This document shows positions 49,553-57,102 of a DNA stretch of 64,000 bases, in pieces. How positions within the stretch are numbered: position 1 is the stretch's first letter; each line of letters begins with the position of its first letter. A program made the position numbers and the translations under genes. Source of the DNA: Phycobacter sedimenti (lineage in GTDB: Bacteria; Pseudomonadota; Alphaproteobacteria; Rhodobacterales; Rhodobacteraceae); the NCBI RefSeq assembly GCF_038148855.1, contig NZ_JBBVGR010000011.1:62001-126000 (forward strand), written 5' to 3'. The notes under the pieces are model-generated. The model was not told the origin of the DNA. It saw only the letters and a program-made list of their open reading frames with translations, and searched no databases.

Positions 49553-51889
49553 TTACTCGCCGTATGGCACCCAGATATTCTTGACCTCTGTGGCTGCCTC
49601 CAGGAACCGGCGGCTGTGGTCGCTGTACCAGTCAGGCGCGGTGCCATTGTTGACCCAGGTCCGTTTGAGGTTACTGGCAGAGGCTTTTTCGATCTCACCC
49701 GACAGATCGGAGGAGGAAAAGCTCCAGACCGCATCCACGTTCATATGTGACGCCAGCGGTCCTGCCAGATCGGCGTGGATGCCGGTCAGGATGTTGACCA
49801 CGCCAGCGGGAACGTCGGAAGTATCGAGCACCTGATAGAAATCGGTAGCGGCCAGCGGGAAAGGATCAGATGCCGCCAGCACCACCCGGTTGCCCATGGC
49901 AATGGCAGGGGCCATCACGGAAACCAACCCCAGCAGCGGCGCCTCATCGGCGCAGAGCGCGCCGATGACGCCAACCGGCTCTTTCATCGCCAAGGCGACG
50001 CCACGGATCGGCACGCCATGGACCTGCCCGTCGTATTTGTCGGCCCATGCGGCGGCGGTGAACAGGCGCTGGATCGAAGCCTCGACCTCCTTCGCGCCGG
50101 ATTTGCGCCCTGTCATGTGGTCGATGCGATGGGCAAACTCATCTGCCCGCGCCGAGAGGTTCTCGCCAATGTAATAGAGGATCTGCGCGCGCAGGTGGCC
50201 GGTGGTCCTGGCCCAGCCCTTGGCCCCGGCCGCGGCCTCGACCGCGTTGCGTACGTCCTTGCGGCTGCCAAGGCCCACATGGCCAAGAATCGCGCCGGAT
50301 CTGTCATGGACCGCGCGGGAATAGCCACTGTCGGGGCGGGCCTGCTTGCCGCCGATATACATCTTGGCGGTGCGATCGATGGGATCGGTGCCGCTGCCCT
50401 GACCGGTGAAACCTTCGACCTGTGCCAGTGCCTTGGGTTTGCCGTTTGGCTTGGTATAGGCCGACAGCCCCTCCCATCCGCCTTCACGACCAAAGCCGCT
50501 TTCGCGCACGCCGCCAAAGCCTGCGGCGGCGTCGAACATGTTGGTGCCGTTCACCCAGACCACGCCGCAGGCCAGTTTCGGCGCAATATCAAGGGCAAGG
50601 TTCACGTTCTCGCTCCAGACACTGGCGGCAAGGCCATAGCGTGTGTTGTTCGCGAGCTCCACCGCCTCGGCCGGGGTACGGAAGGTGCAGGAGACCAGCA
50701 CGGGGCCAAAGATCTCTTCCTGCATCAGACGGTCGGCGGGGGTCAGCCCCTCGATCAGGGTGGGGGGATAGAAGCAGCCTTCCCCTGGCAGGTCCACCTT
50801 GGCCTGATAGGTCTCACCAGCGTCATTCGCGGCGACCATATCGGTGATCGTCTTCAGCTGGACGGGATCCACCACGGCGCCCACATCGATGCATTTGTCC
50901 AGCGGATCACCAATGCGCAGCTTGTCCATGCGGGCGCGCAGTTTTGTGTGGAACCGTTCGGCGATGCCTTCCTGCACGAGCAGACGCGAGCCTGCGCAGC
51001 AGACCTGACCCTGGTTGAACCAGATCGCATCCACCAGCCCTTCGACAGCTGAGTCAATGTCGGCATCGTCAAAGACGATGTAGGGAGACTTACCGCCCAG
51101 TTCGAGCGTCAGCGCCTTGCCGCTGCCTGCGGTGGCTTCGCGGATGCGGCGCCCGACGGCGGTGGAGCCGGTGAAGGCGATCTTGTCCACATCCGAGGCC
51201 ACGATCATCTCGCCCACGGCGCCATCGCCGGTGACGATGTTCACAACGCCCTTGGGCAGGCCCGCCTGACGGCAAATGTCTGCAAACAGAAGTGCTGTGA
51301 GCGATGTGTACTCTGCCGGTTTCAGCACCACGGTATTGCCCATGGCAATCGCAGGCGCCACCTTCCAGGCCAGCATCAAGAGCGGGAAGTTCCACGGGAT
51401 GATCTGGCCGCAAACGCCGAGGGCGGCGCGGTCCGGGAGTTCGCTGTCCATCAGCTGGGCCATGCCCGCGTGATAATAGAAATGCCGCTGCGCCAGGGGA
51501 ATATCGATATCGCGGCTTTCGCGGATCGGTTTGCCGTTGTCCATGCTCTCCAGCGCGGCGAACAGGCGGCTGTGCTTCTGCAACAGGCGCGCGATGGCAT
51601 AAAGGTATGCCGCCCGGCCCGGCCCGCCCAGCCTCTCCCACTTGGGCTGCGCGCTGCGGGCGGCGGCGACGGCGGCATCCACATCCGCTTGTGTGGCCTG
51701 GCTGAGCGTGGCCAGCACCTCTCCGGTGGCGGGGTTCTGGCTGTTAAAGCCGTCGCCGGGCGCGGTGAATGCACCATTGATAAAGTGGCCAAAGCGGTCG
51801 CCCTGATCGACCAGCCAGGCGAGCGCTTCTGCGGCGCTTTCAGGGGCGGGACCATAGCTCATGGTGTCAAAGATCTCTTTGATGGACAT
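49553..51889 (-). CDS. Aldehyde dehydrogenase 16 (ALDH16) family, bimodular
   Basis: A 778-residue two-domain aldehyde dehydrogenase. Residues about 30-480 are a full catalytic domain: PWNFPLLMLAWKVAPA, AFTGSTAVGRRI, Glu264 in LELGGKSPY, and the nucleophile Cys297 in FNQGQVCCAGSR. Residues about 490-778 are a second, shortened domain that starts again with a cofactor-domain-like segment (AKMYIGGKQARPDSGYSRAV, EPVGVIGALCADEAPLLGLV) but lacks the Cys and Glu motifs and ends early. This is the ALDH16 architecture, whose bacterial form was structurally characterised from the roseobacter relative Loktanella. It is 11 bases downstream of deoC, so acetaldehyde from deoxyribose-phosphate cleavage is the natural substrate guess. 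Confidence 0.9.
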   Translation of the reverse strand: MSIKEIFDTMSYGPAPESAAEALAWLVDQGDRFGHFINGAFTAPGDGFNSQNPATGEVLATLSQATQADVDAAVAAARSAQPKWERLGGPGRAAYLYAIARLLQKHSRLFAALESMDNGKPIRESRDIDIPLAQRHFYYHAGMAQLMDSELPDRAALGVCGQIIPWNFPLLMLAWKVAPAIAMGNTVVLKPAEYTSLTALLFADICRQAGLPKGVVNIVTGDGAVGEMIVASDVDKIAFTGSTAVGRRIREATAGSGKALTLELGGKSPYIVFDDADIDSAVEGLVDAIWFNQGQVCCAGSRLLVQEGIAERFHTKLRARMDKLRIGDPLDKCIDVGAVVDPVQLKTITDMVAANDAGETYQAKVDLPGEGCFYPPTLIEGLTPADRLMQEEIFGPVLVSCTFRTPAEAVELANNTRYGLAASVWSENVNLALDIAPKLACGVVWVNGTNMFDAAAGFGGVRESGFGREGGWEGLSAYTKPNGKPKALAQVEGFTGQGSGTDPIDRTAKMYIGGKQARPDSGYSRAVHDRSGAILGHVGLGSRKDVRNAVEAAAGAKGWARTTGHLRAQILYYIGENLSARADEFAHRIDHMTGRKSGAKEVEASIQRLFTAAAWADKYDGQVHGVPIRGVALAMKEPVGVIGALCADEAPLLGLVSVMAPAIAMGNRVVLAASDPFPLAATDFYQVLDTSDVPAGVVNILTGIHADLAGPLASHMNVDAVWSFSSSDLSGEIEKASASNLKRTWVNNGTAPDWYSDHSRRFLEAATEVKNIWVPYGE

Positions 51890-51900
51890 TTGGGCACTCC

Positions 51901-52914
51901 TCAGGCCATCGCGTGGCGGTAGCCGGCGGAATAGGCGCCGGTGACATGGTGTTCGAGCTGGCGTTCGATATCGCCCAGCAGGGACGACGCCCCAAAGCGG
52001 AACAGGTCGGGCTGCAGCCAGCGGTCGCCCAGCTCTTCTTTCATGAGGCTGAGATAGACCAGCGCATCCTTGGCCTTGGAAATCCCCCCGGCGGGTTTGT
52101 AACCGACGCGATAGCCCGTGCGCTCATGATAGTCGCGGATGGCGCGGATCATCACGAGGGAGACAGGCAGGGTAGCATTGACGCTTTCCTTGCCGGTGGA
52201 GGTTTTGATGAAGTCGGCCCCCGCCATCATGCAGATCATCGAGGCGCGTGCGACGTTGCGCAGGGATCCCAGCTCTCCGGTAGCGAGGATCGCCTTCACA
52301 TGGGCCTCGCCGCAGGCGGCGCGGAAGGCTTTCATCTCGTCATAAAGCGCCTGCCAGTTGCCGCTCAGCACATGCCGACGCGAAATCACGATGTCGATCT
52401 CATGGGCGCCTGCCTTGACGCTTTCCTCGATCTCGGCGACGCGCAGATGGAAGGGCGACAGACCCGCCGGAAATCCGGTGGAGACTGCCGCGACAGGAAT
52501 ACCGGTACCTTTCAGCGCCGCGACCGCCGGGGCGATCATGTCGTGATAGACGCAGACGGCGCCGGTGGTGATGCCGGGGGTGCCAAGGGCCTGCAAAAGG
52601 TCGGCGCGTACCGGCTGGCGCGCCTTTGCGCACAGGCGGCGCACACGTCCGGCGGTGTCATCGCCCGACAGCGTGGTCAGGTCGATGCAGGTGATGGCCT
52701 TCAAAAGCCAGGCGGCCTGATAGTCTTTCTTGACGCTGCGCCGTCCGGGCAGGGTCGCGCAGCGCCGCTCGATCGCCGAGGTATTGGCTTGCACACCAAG
52801 CGCCCAATCCAGATCCAGCTCCATGCCGGGATTGCGGGGTTCGCTCACCTGCGGCAGTTGCGCATTGCCCGCAGCAGTGCTCTGCGCAGCATTCTCAGAG
52901 ACGTGGCTTTCCAT
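51901..52914 (-). CDS. deoC: Deoxyribose-phosphate aldolase (long, class II-like form)
   Basis: A 337-residue DERA that splits 2-deoxyribose-5-phosphate into acetaldehyde and glyceraldehyde-3-phosphate. The Schiff-base lysine is in ADFIKTSTGKESVNATLPV, and the second catalytic Lys is in RVGYKPAGGISKAKDAL. It is some 100 residues longer than E. coli DeoC, with an extra N-terminal segment (residues about 30-80, ending VKKDYQAAWLLKAITCIDLTTLSGDD) as in eukaryote-like DERA. GAGGAA lies before the ATG at 52914, with in-frame ATGs at 52932 and 52956 also possible. It forms an operon with ALDH16 and diverges from the metal importer. Confidence 0.92.
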   Translation of the reverse strand: MESHVSENAAQSTAAGNAQLPQVSEPRNPGMELDLDWALGVQANTSAIERRCATLPGRRSVKKDYQAAWLLKAITCIDLTTLSGDDTAGRVRRLCAKARQPVRADLLQALGTPGITTGAVCVYHDMIAPAVAALKGTGIPVAAVSTGFPAGLSPFHLRVAEIEESVKAGAHEIDIVISRRHVLSGNWQALYDEMKAFRAACGEAHVKAILATGELGSLRNVARASMICMMAGADFIKTSTGKESVNATLPVSLVMIRAIRDYHERTGYRVGYKPAGGISKAKDALVYLSLMKEELGDRWLQPDLFRFGASSLLGDIERQLEHHVTGAYSAGYRHAMA

Positions 52915-53032
52915 TATCGGGGGTTTCCTCATCACAGGTTTGCGCGAAATTCGCACGGGTGCGGCATCTTGGCAAGCGAAGCGCCTGCTTTTCGCGCAGC
53001 AAATTTGACCTTCCGGACAAATTTCAATCTTT

Positions 53033-53080
53033 GTTGCGAATAATTCTCATTTTCATTGACACTGTTGAGAACCGTTCTCA
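53033..53080. promoter_or_regulatory. Fur-family-like operator upstream of the metal importer
   Basis: TGAGAAC-C-GTTCTCA (53066-53080) is a perfect 7-1-7 palindrome 36 bases before the SitA start. Just upstream, TTGCGAATAATTCTCATT (53034-53051) repeats the TTCTCA half with an AT-rich flank. Two TTCTCA-bearing sites in front of a sit-type manganese/iron importer fit control by a Fur or Mur repressor. The regulator itself is not in the window and the consensus match is from memory. Confidence 0.6.
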
Positions 53081-53116
53081 TATATCCGGTATGTGACGTT
53101 CCAAGGAGTTTCGGGG

Positions 53117-54094
53117 ATGCAACCTCTGCGCCGTGTCATTTTGGGTTTGGGTCTTATGTTGGCCGTTCCGTTGTCCCTTGTTGCATCTGCAGGAGGGGCC
53201 TTGGCCGAGGCTCCGCTCAAGGTGGTCGCAACCACCGGCATGATTGCAGATGCTGCGCGCCAGGTGGGCGGTGATGCGGTGGAGGTCCGCGCCTTGATGG
53301 GACCGGGGGTGGATCCGCATGCTTACCGTCAGACCCGTTCGGATATCGTTGCCATGACCCGCGCGGATCTGGTGCTCTATCATGGTCTCTACCTTGAAGC
53401 GCAGATGGAAGATTTCCTGCACGATCTGTCGCGCAAGCGCACGGTGGTTGCTGTGGCCGAGAGCCTGCCGAAGGATTTATTGCGGGCCCATGACGACTAT
53501 GAGAACAAGTTCGACCCGCATGTCTGGATGACCCCCGCGCTGTGGAAAGAGGTCGTTGCGCGCGTGGCCGAGGTTCTTAGCGAAGCGCGTCCCGATCAGG
53601 CCGCGACTTTTTCTGAAAATGCCATGGCGCATATGGCCGATCTTGACCGGCTCCTGGCTTTTGCGCACGAGACCCTGTCCAGCGTACCCGAAGACAGCCG
53701 GGTTCTGATCTCGGCCCATGATGCCTTTGGCTATTTCGGCCGCGATTTCGGGTTCGAGGTGCTGGGCATTCAAGGCATTTCCACCCAGTCCGAGGCCGGC
53801 CTTAACCGGATCAGCGAGTTGGTCGATCTGCTGGTGCAGCGCAGGATTTCGGCGGTTTTCGTGGAAAGCTCGGTCTCTGACCGTTCCATGCGCGCTCTGA
53901 TCGAAGGGGCGGCGGCGCAGGGCCATATCGTCAAGATCGGCGGAGAGCTGTTTTCGGATGCCATGGGAGCGGATGGCACCTACGAGGGCACGTACCTTGG
54001 CATGCTGGACCACAACATCACGACCATCGCCGGGGCGCTGGGCGCGGATGTGCCCGCGCGCGGCATGGATGGCAAACTTTCGGCGGGGCTTTGA
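53117..54094 (+). CDS. sitA: Metal ABC transporter substrate-binding protein (SitA/MntA-like)
   Basis: A 325-residue cluster A-I binding protein. The signal peptide ends near GGALAEA. The metal-binding pattern is seen in GPGVDPHAYRQTRSDI (His), VLYHGLYLEAQMEDFL (His), KFDPHVWMTPALW and LISAHDAFGYFGRDF (His/Asp). It lacks the His-rich acidic loop typical of ZnuA, which favours manganese or iron over zinc. AGGAG precedes the ATG at 53117. It starts a four-gene importer with one ATPase and two different permeases, the SitABCD layout. Confidence 0.85.
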   Translation: MQPLRRVILGLGLMLAVPLSLVASAGGALAEAPLKVVATTGMIADAARQVGGDAVEVRALMGPGVDPHAYRQTRSDIVAMTRADLVLYHGLYLEAQMEDFLHDLSRKRTVVAVAESLPKDLLRAHDDYENKFDPHVWMTPALWKEVVARVAEVLSEARPDQAATFSENAMAHMADLDRLLAFAHETLSSVPEDSRVLISAHDAFGYFGRDFGFEVLGIQGISTQSEAGLNRISELVDLLVQRRISAVFVESSVSDRSMRALIEGAAAQGHIVKIGGELFSDAMGADGTYEGTYLGMLDHNITTIAGALGADVPARGMDGKLSAGL

Positions 54095-54096
54095 TC

Positions 54097-54909
54097 ATGG
54101 GGCAGACGGTAGAATTGGTGCGTGGCCAAGGTGCCGACATGGCAGGGCAGTCGAGTGACGCCAGCCCGCTGGCCGTTCGCGGCCTGACGGTCACCTATGG
54201 TGAAAAGCCTGCAGTCTTCAGTGTCGACATGACGGTGGAGCCGGGCAAGATGACCGCGATCATTGGCCCCAATGGAGCGGGAAAATCGACGCTTTTGAAG
54301 GCCGCGCTCGGGATCGTGGCGCCGGTCTCGGGCCGCGTGCAGGTCTTTGGCCGCCCGCTGGAGGCAATGCGCTCCCGTATTGCCTATGTTCCGCAGCGTG
54401 CCAGCATCGACTGGGATTTCCCCACACGTGTGATCGACGTGGTGATGATGGGGCTCTACCGGGAGTTGGGCCTTTTGGGACGCATCCGGGGCCATCACCG
54501 CACCGTAGCGAGCGACTGTCTGGATCGCGTTGGCATGGGCGATTTCGCCGACCGCCAGATTGGCCAGCTCTCGGGTGGCCAGCAGCAGCGGGTGTTCCTG
54601 GCGCGCGCCCTGGCGCAGGATGCGGACCTTTACCTGCTGGACGAACCCTTTGCCGGGGTGGACGCGGCGACGGAGAAGGCGATCATCACGGTGCTGAAAT
54701 CCCTGCGCGAAGCCGGTAAATCCGTCGTGGTGGTGCATCACGATCTGGCCACCGTGGCCGACTATTTCGACAATGTCTTCCTGATCAACACCCGCAAGGT
54801 TGCCGAAGGCCCGGTGGCTGAGGCCTTTACGCCGGAAACGCTACAGGCGGCTTATGGTGGCAGGCTGGCGACCGCGCAGATCGACCAGCTTTCGGGCCTG
54901 CAGGGCTGA
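54097..54909 (+). CDS. sitB: Metal ABC transporter ATP-binding protein (SitB-like)
   Basis: A 270-residue ATPase. Walker A is IIGPNGAGKSTLLKAALG, the signature is LSGGQQQRVFLARALA, Walker B is LYLLDEPFAGVDAATE, and the switch His lies in VVVHHDLATV. Its N-terminal 25 residues are variable. The first ATG is two bases after the sitA stop, and GGCGGGG is the likely ribosome binding site. A TTG at 54091 overlapping the sitA stop is less likely. It powers both permeases. Confidence 0.9.
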   Translation: MGQTVELVRGQGADMAGQSSDASPLAVRGLTVTYGEKPAVFSVDMTVEPGKMTAIIGPNGAGKSTLLKAALGIVAPVSGRVQVFGRPLEAMRSRIAYVPQRASIDWDFPTRVIDVVMMGLYRELGLLGRIRGHHRTVASDCLDRVGMGDFADRQIGQLSGGQQQRVFLARALAQDADLYLLDEPFAGVDAATEKAIITVLKSLREAGKSVVVVHHDLATVADYFDNVFLINTRKVAEGPVAEAFTPETLQAAYGGRLATAQIDQLSGLQG

Positions 54910-54913
54910 ACCC

Positions 54914-56119
54914 ATGCTGCTGGATGCGCTTTTTCTGCAACTGGGCTATAACGCCACGCTGGTCTCGATCGGGGCGGCCCTTCTGGGGGGGGCTGCGGGG
55001 ATCTCGGGAACCTTCCTGTTCCTGCGCAAACGCGCGCTGGTGAGCGACGCGGTGAGCCATGCGACCCTGCCGGGCGTCGGCCTTGCCTTCCTTGTTATGG
55101 TCTATCTTGGCGGCGACGGGCGCAATCTGGCGGGGCTGCTGATCGGTTCGGCCCTGTCGGCCGGCGTTGGCCTTTTGTGTATGAACTGGCTGACCCGCAA
55201 CACCCGCCTGGCCGAGGATGCGGCCATCGGGGCGGTGCTGTCCGTCTTCTTTGGCTTTGGTATCGTGCTACTGACCGTGATTCAGACTCTTGGCGTGGGG
55301 CGGCAGGCCGGGCTGGAAGGCTTTCTTCTGGGATCCACCGCCGGAATGCTGCTCAGCGATGCGATGATCATCGCGGGTGGCAGCGCGCTGGCCTTATCGG
55401 TGATCTTGCTGATGCGCCGACCAATGATGCTGGTGGCCTTTGATCCCGAATATGCCGCCGCGCGCGGCCTGCCGGTGCAGCGCATCGACATGCTGATGAT
55501 GGGGCTGGTGATGGCCGTGACCGTGGTGGGGCTGAAGATCGTCGGGCTGATCCTGATTGTGGCCCTGCTGATCATCCCAGCTGTCACCGCCCGCTTCTGG
55601 ACCGAAAGGTCGGACCGCGTGGTTGTCATCGCCGGCCTGGTCGGCGCGGCTGCGGCTTATGTGGGCGCGGCGATTTCCGCCTCTGCGCCGAACCTGCCGA
55701 CCGGGCCGATCATCGTTCTGGTCAGTTTTGTCCTTTTTGCCCTGTCGCTGCTGTTTGCCCCCAACCGGGGCGTTCTGGCCGCCGTTTTGCGCCACCAGCG
55801 GTTCCAGCGCCGTGTACACCTGCGGCAGGGGCTTTTGGCGCTCGCTCAGGGGCAACCGATCTATGAACCGCTCACCCTGCGTCTGTTGCGCCGTGCCGGA
55901 CTGGTGCGCGCTGACGGTGTGGCCACCGACATGGGCCGGGCTCGCGCCATGAAAGCCCTGCGCGATGAAAAACGCTGGGAGCTGGTGCGCAGCGATCTGG
56001 CGCATGAGGCCGCCGCCGCGCTTTATGATGGGCTGCGCGAGATCGAGACCGTGCTGACCCCCGATCAGATCAGCGAAATCGACCGCCGCATCGGCGGCCC
56101 GCAGGAGGTCCCCGCGTGA
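54914..56119 (+). CDS. sitC: Metal ABC permease with C-terminal DtxR-like domain (SitC-like fusion)
   Basis: A 401-residue protein. Residues 1-285 form the usual ABC-3 metal permease, with GGAAGISGTFLFLRKRALVSDAVSHATLPG and GLKIVGLILIVALLIIPAVTARF. Residues about 290-401 are an extra cytosolic part. They contain RQGLLALAQGQPIYEPLTLRLLRRAGLV, TDMGRARAMKALRDEKRWELV and DLAHEAAAALYDGLREIETVLTPDQISEIDRRIGGP. These follow the order of DtxR/MntR helices: winged-helix, the GRxxAxxxLRxHRxWE helix, and the HE.A..LE..L segment with metal ligands. A similar permease-repressor fusion is known as YtgCR in Chlamydia. The typical HTH recognition helix looks degenerate, so it may be a metal sensor of transport rather than a repressor. 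Confidence 0.85.
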   Translation: MLLDALFLQLGYNATLVSIGAALLGGAAGISGTFLFLRKRALVSDAVSHATLPGVGLAFLVMVYLGGDGRNLAGLLIGSALSAGVGLLCMNWLTRNTRLAEDAAIGAVLSVFFGFGIVLLTVIQTLGVGRQAGLEGFLLGSTAGMLLSDAMIIAGGSALALSVILLMRRPMMLVAFDPEYAAARGLPVQRIDMLMMGLVMAVTVVGLKIVGLILIVALLIIPAVTARFWTERSDRVVVIAGLVGAAAAYVGAAISASAPNLPTGPIIVLVSFVLFALSLLFAPNRGVLAAVLRHQRFQRRVHLRQGLLALAQGQPIYEPLTLRLLRRAGLVRADGVATDMGRARAMKALRDEKRWELVRSDLAHEAAAALYDGLREIETVLTPDQISEIDRRIGGPQEVPA

Positions 56120-57048
56120 TGAGCGGCGCCGAATTTGTCCCCCTCTCCCTGACGCCGCTGCTGATCGGCATCTTTGCCGCCGTGGCTTGCGCCTTGCCGG
56201 GGAATTTCCTTTTGCTGCGCCGTCAGGCTCTGATCGGAGATGCGATAAGCCATGTGGTTCTGCCGGGCATCGTCGTCGCCTTCCTGCTGACGGGCGCCAT
56301 TGCTGCCGGGCCAATGCTCTTGGGCGCGGCTGGCGCCGCCGTCACCGCCGTCATCCTGATCGAGGCGGTGCGCCGTCTGGGCCGGATCGAGCCGGGCGCC
56401 GCAATGGGCGTGATCTTCACCACCATGTTCGCGGGCGGCGTTTTGCTCTTGGAGCAGACCGATACCTCCACCGTGCATCTCGATGTGGAGCATGCGCTTT
56501 ACGGCAATCTCGAAAGCCTGATCTGGCTCGATGCCACCGGCTGGTCCTCCCTTTGGGATCTTGAGGCGCTGCGCTATCTGCCCCCCGAGCTGCCGCGCAT
56601 GGCGCTGACCTTGCTGGGCGTTGCCGCCTTCATCGCGTTGTTCTGGCGGGCGCTGAAAATCTCGACCTTTGACGAAGGCTTTGCCCGAACGCTTGGCATC
56701 CGAACCGATCTTCTGGGGCTGGCGCTGGTGATCATGGCTGCCATCGCAGCCGTGGCCGCCTTTGACGCGGTGGGATCGATCATCGTCATCGCCATGTTCA
56801 TCTGCCCGCCCGCCGCAGCGCGGATGATGACCAACCGGCTGGAGGCTCAGATCGGATGGAGCGTCGTCTTCGCCACCCTGTCGGCGGTCCTCGGGTATGT
56901 TCTGGCGGGCTATGGCCCCCTCTGGCTGGGGGCGGCAGATGCAGTCAGCGCGGCGGGGATGATTGCCACCGTGTCGGGCGTGATCCTTGCCATTGCCGCG
57001 AGGTTCGGCCCTTGCCGCCGCCGTGCCGGAGCGCCAGCCGGGGTCTGA
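56119..57048 (+). CDS. sitD: Metal ABC permease (SitD-like)
   Basis: A 309-residue ABC-3 permease with about eight helices. Family segments are ALPGNFLLLRRQALIGDAISHVVLPGIVVAFLLTG and FDAVGSIIVIAMFICPPAAARMMTNRL. Its ATG overlaps the sitC stop as TGATG, with AGGAGG eleven bases ahead, so coupling is tight. A GTG three bases earlier is possible. It lacks the DtxR-like extension carried by the partner. It completes the importer; mutL begins 54 bases after its stop on the same strand. Confidence 0.88.
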   Translation: MSGAEFVPLSLTPLLIGIFAAVACALPGNFLLLRRQALIGDAISHVVLPGIVVAFLLTGAIAAGPMLLGAAGAAVTAVILIEAVRRLGRIEPGAAMGVIFTTMFAGGVLLLEQTDTSTVHLDVEHALYGNLESLIWLDATGWSSLWDLEALRYLPPELPRMALTLLGVAAFIALFWRALKISTFDEGFARTLGIRTDLLGLALVIMAAIAAVAAFDAVGSIIVIAMFICPPAAARMMTNRLEAQIGWSVVFATLSAVLGYVLAGYGPLWLGAADAVSAAGMIATVSGVILAIAARFGPCRRRAGAPAGV

Positions 57049-57102
57049 CCCACGCGCTTTGCGGGTGGCAGAATCGAAGGGCTCCATGCTAAATTTTGCG
57101 GT

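Noticed and set aside
53117..57048. ZnuABC zinc importer
   Set aside because: There are two distinct permeases, and the binding protein lacks the His-rich loop of ZnuA. The upstream operator is of TTCTCA type, unlike the Zur-like site at 33496-33514.
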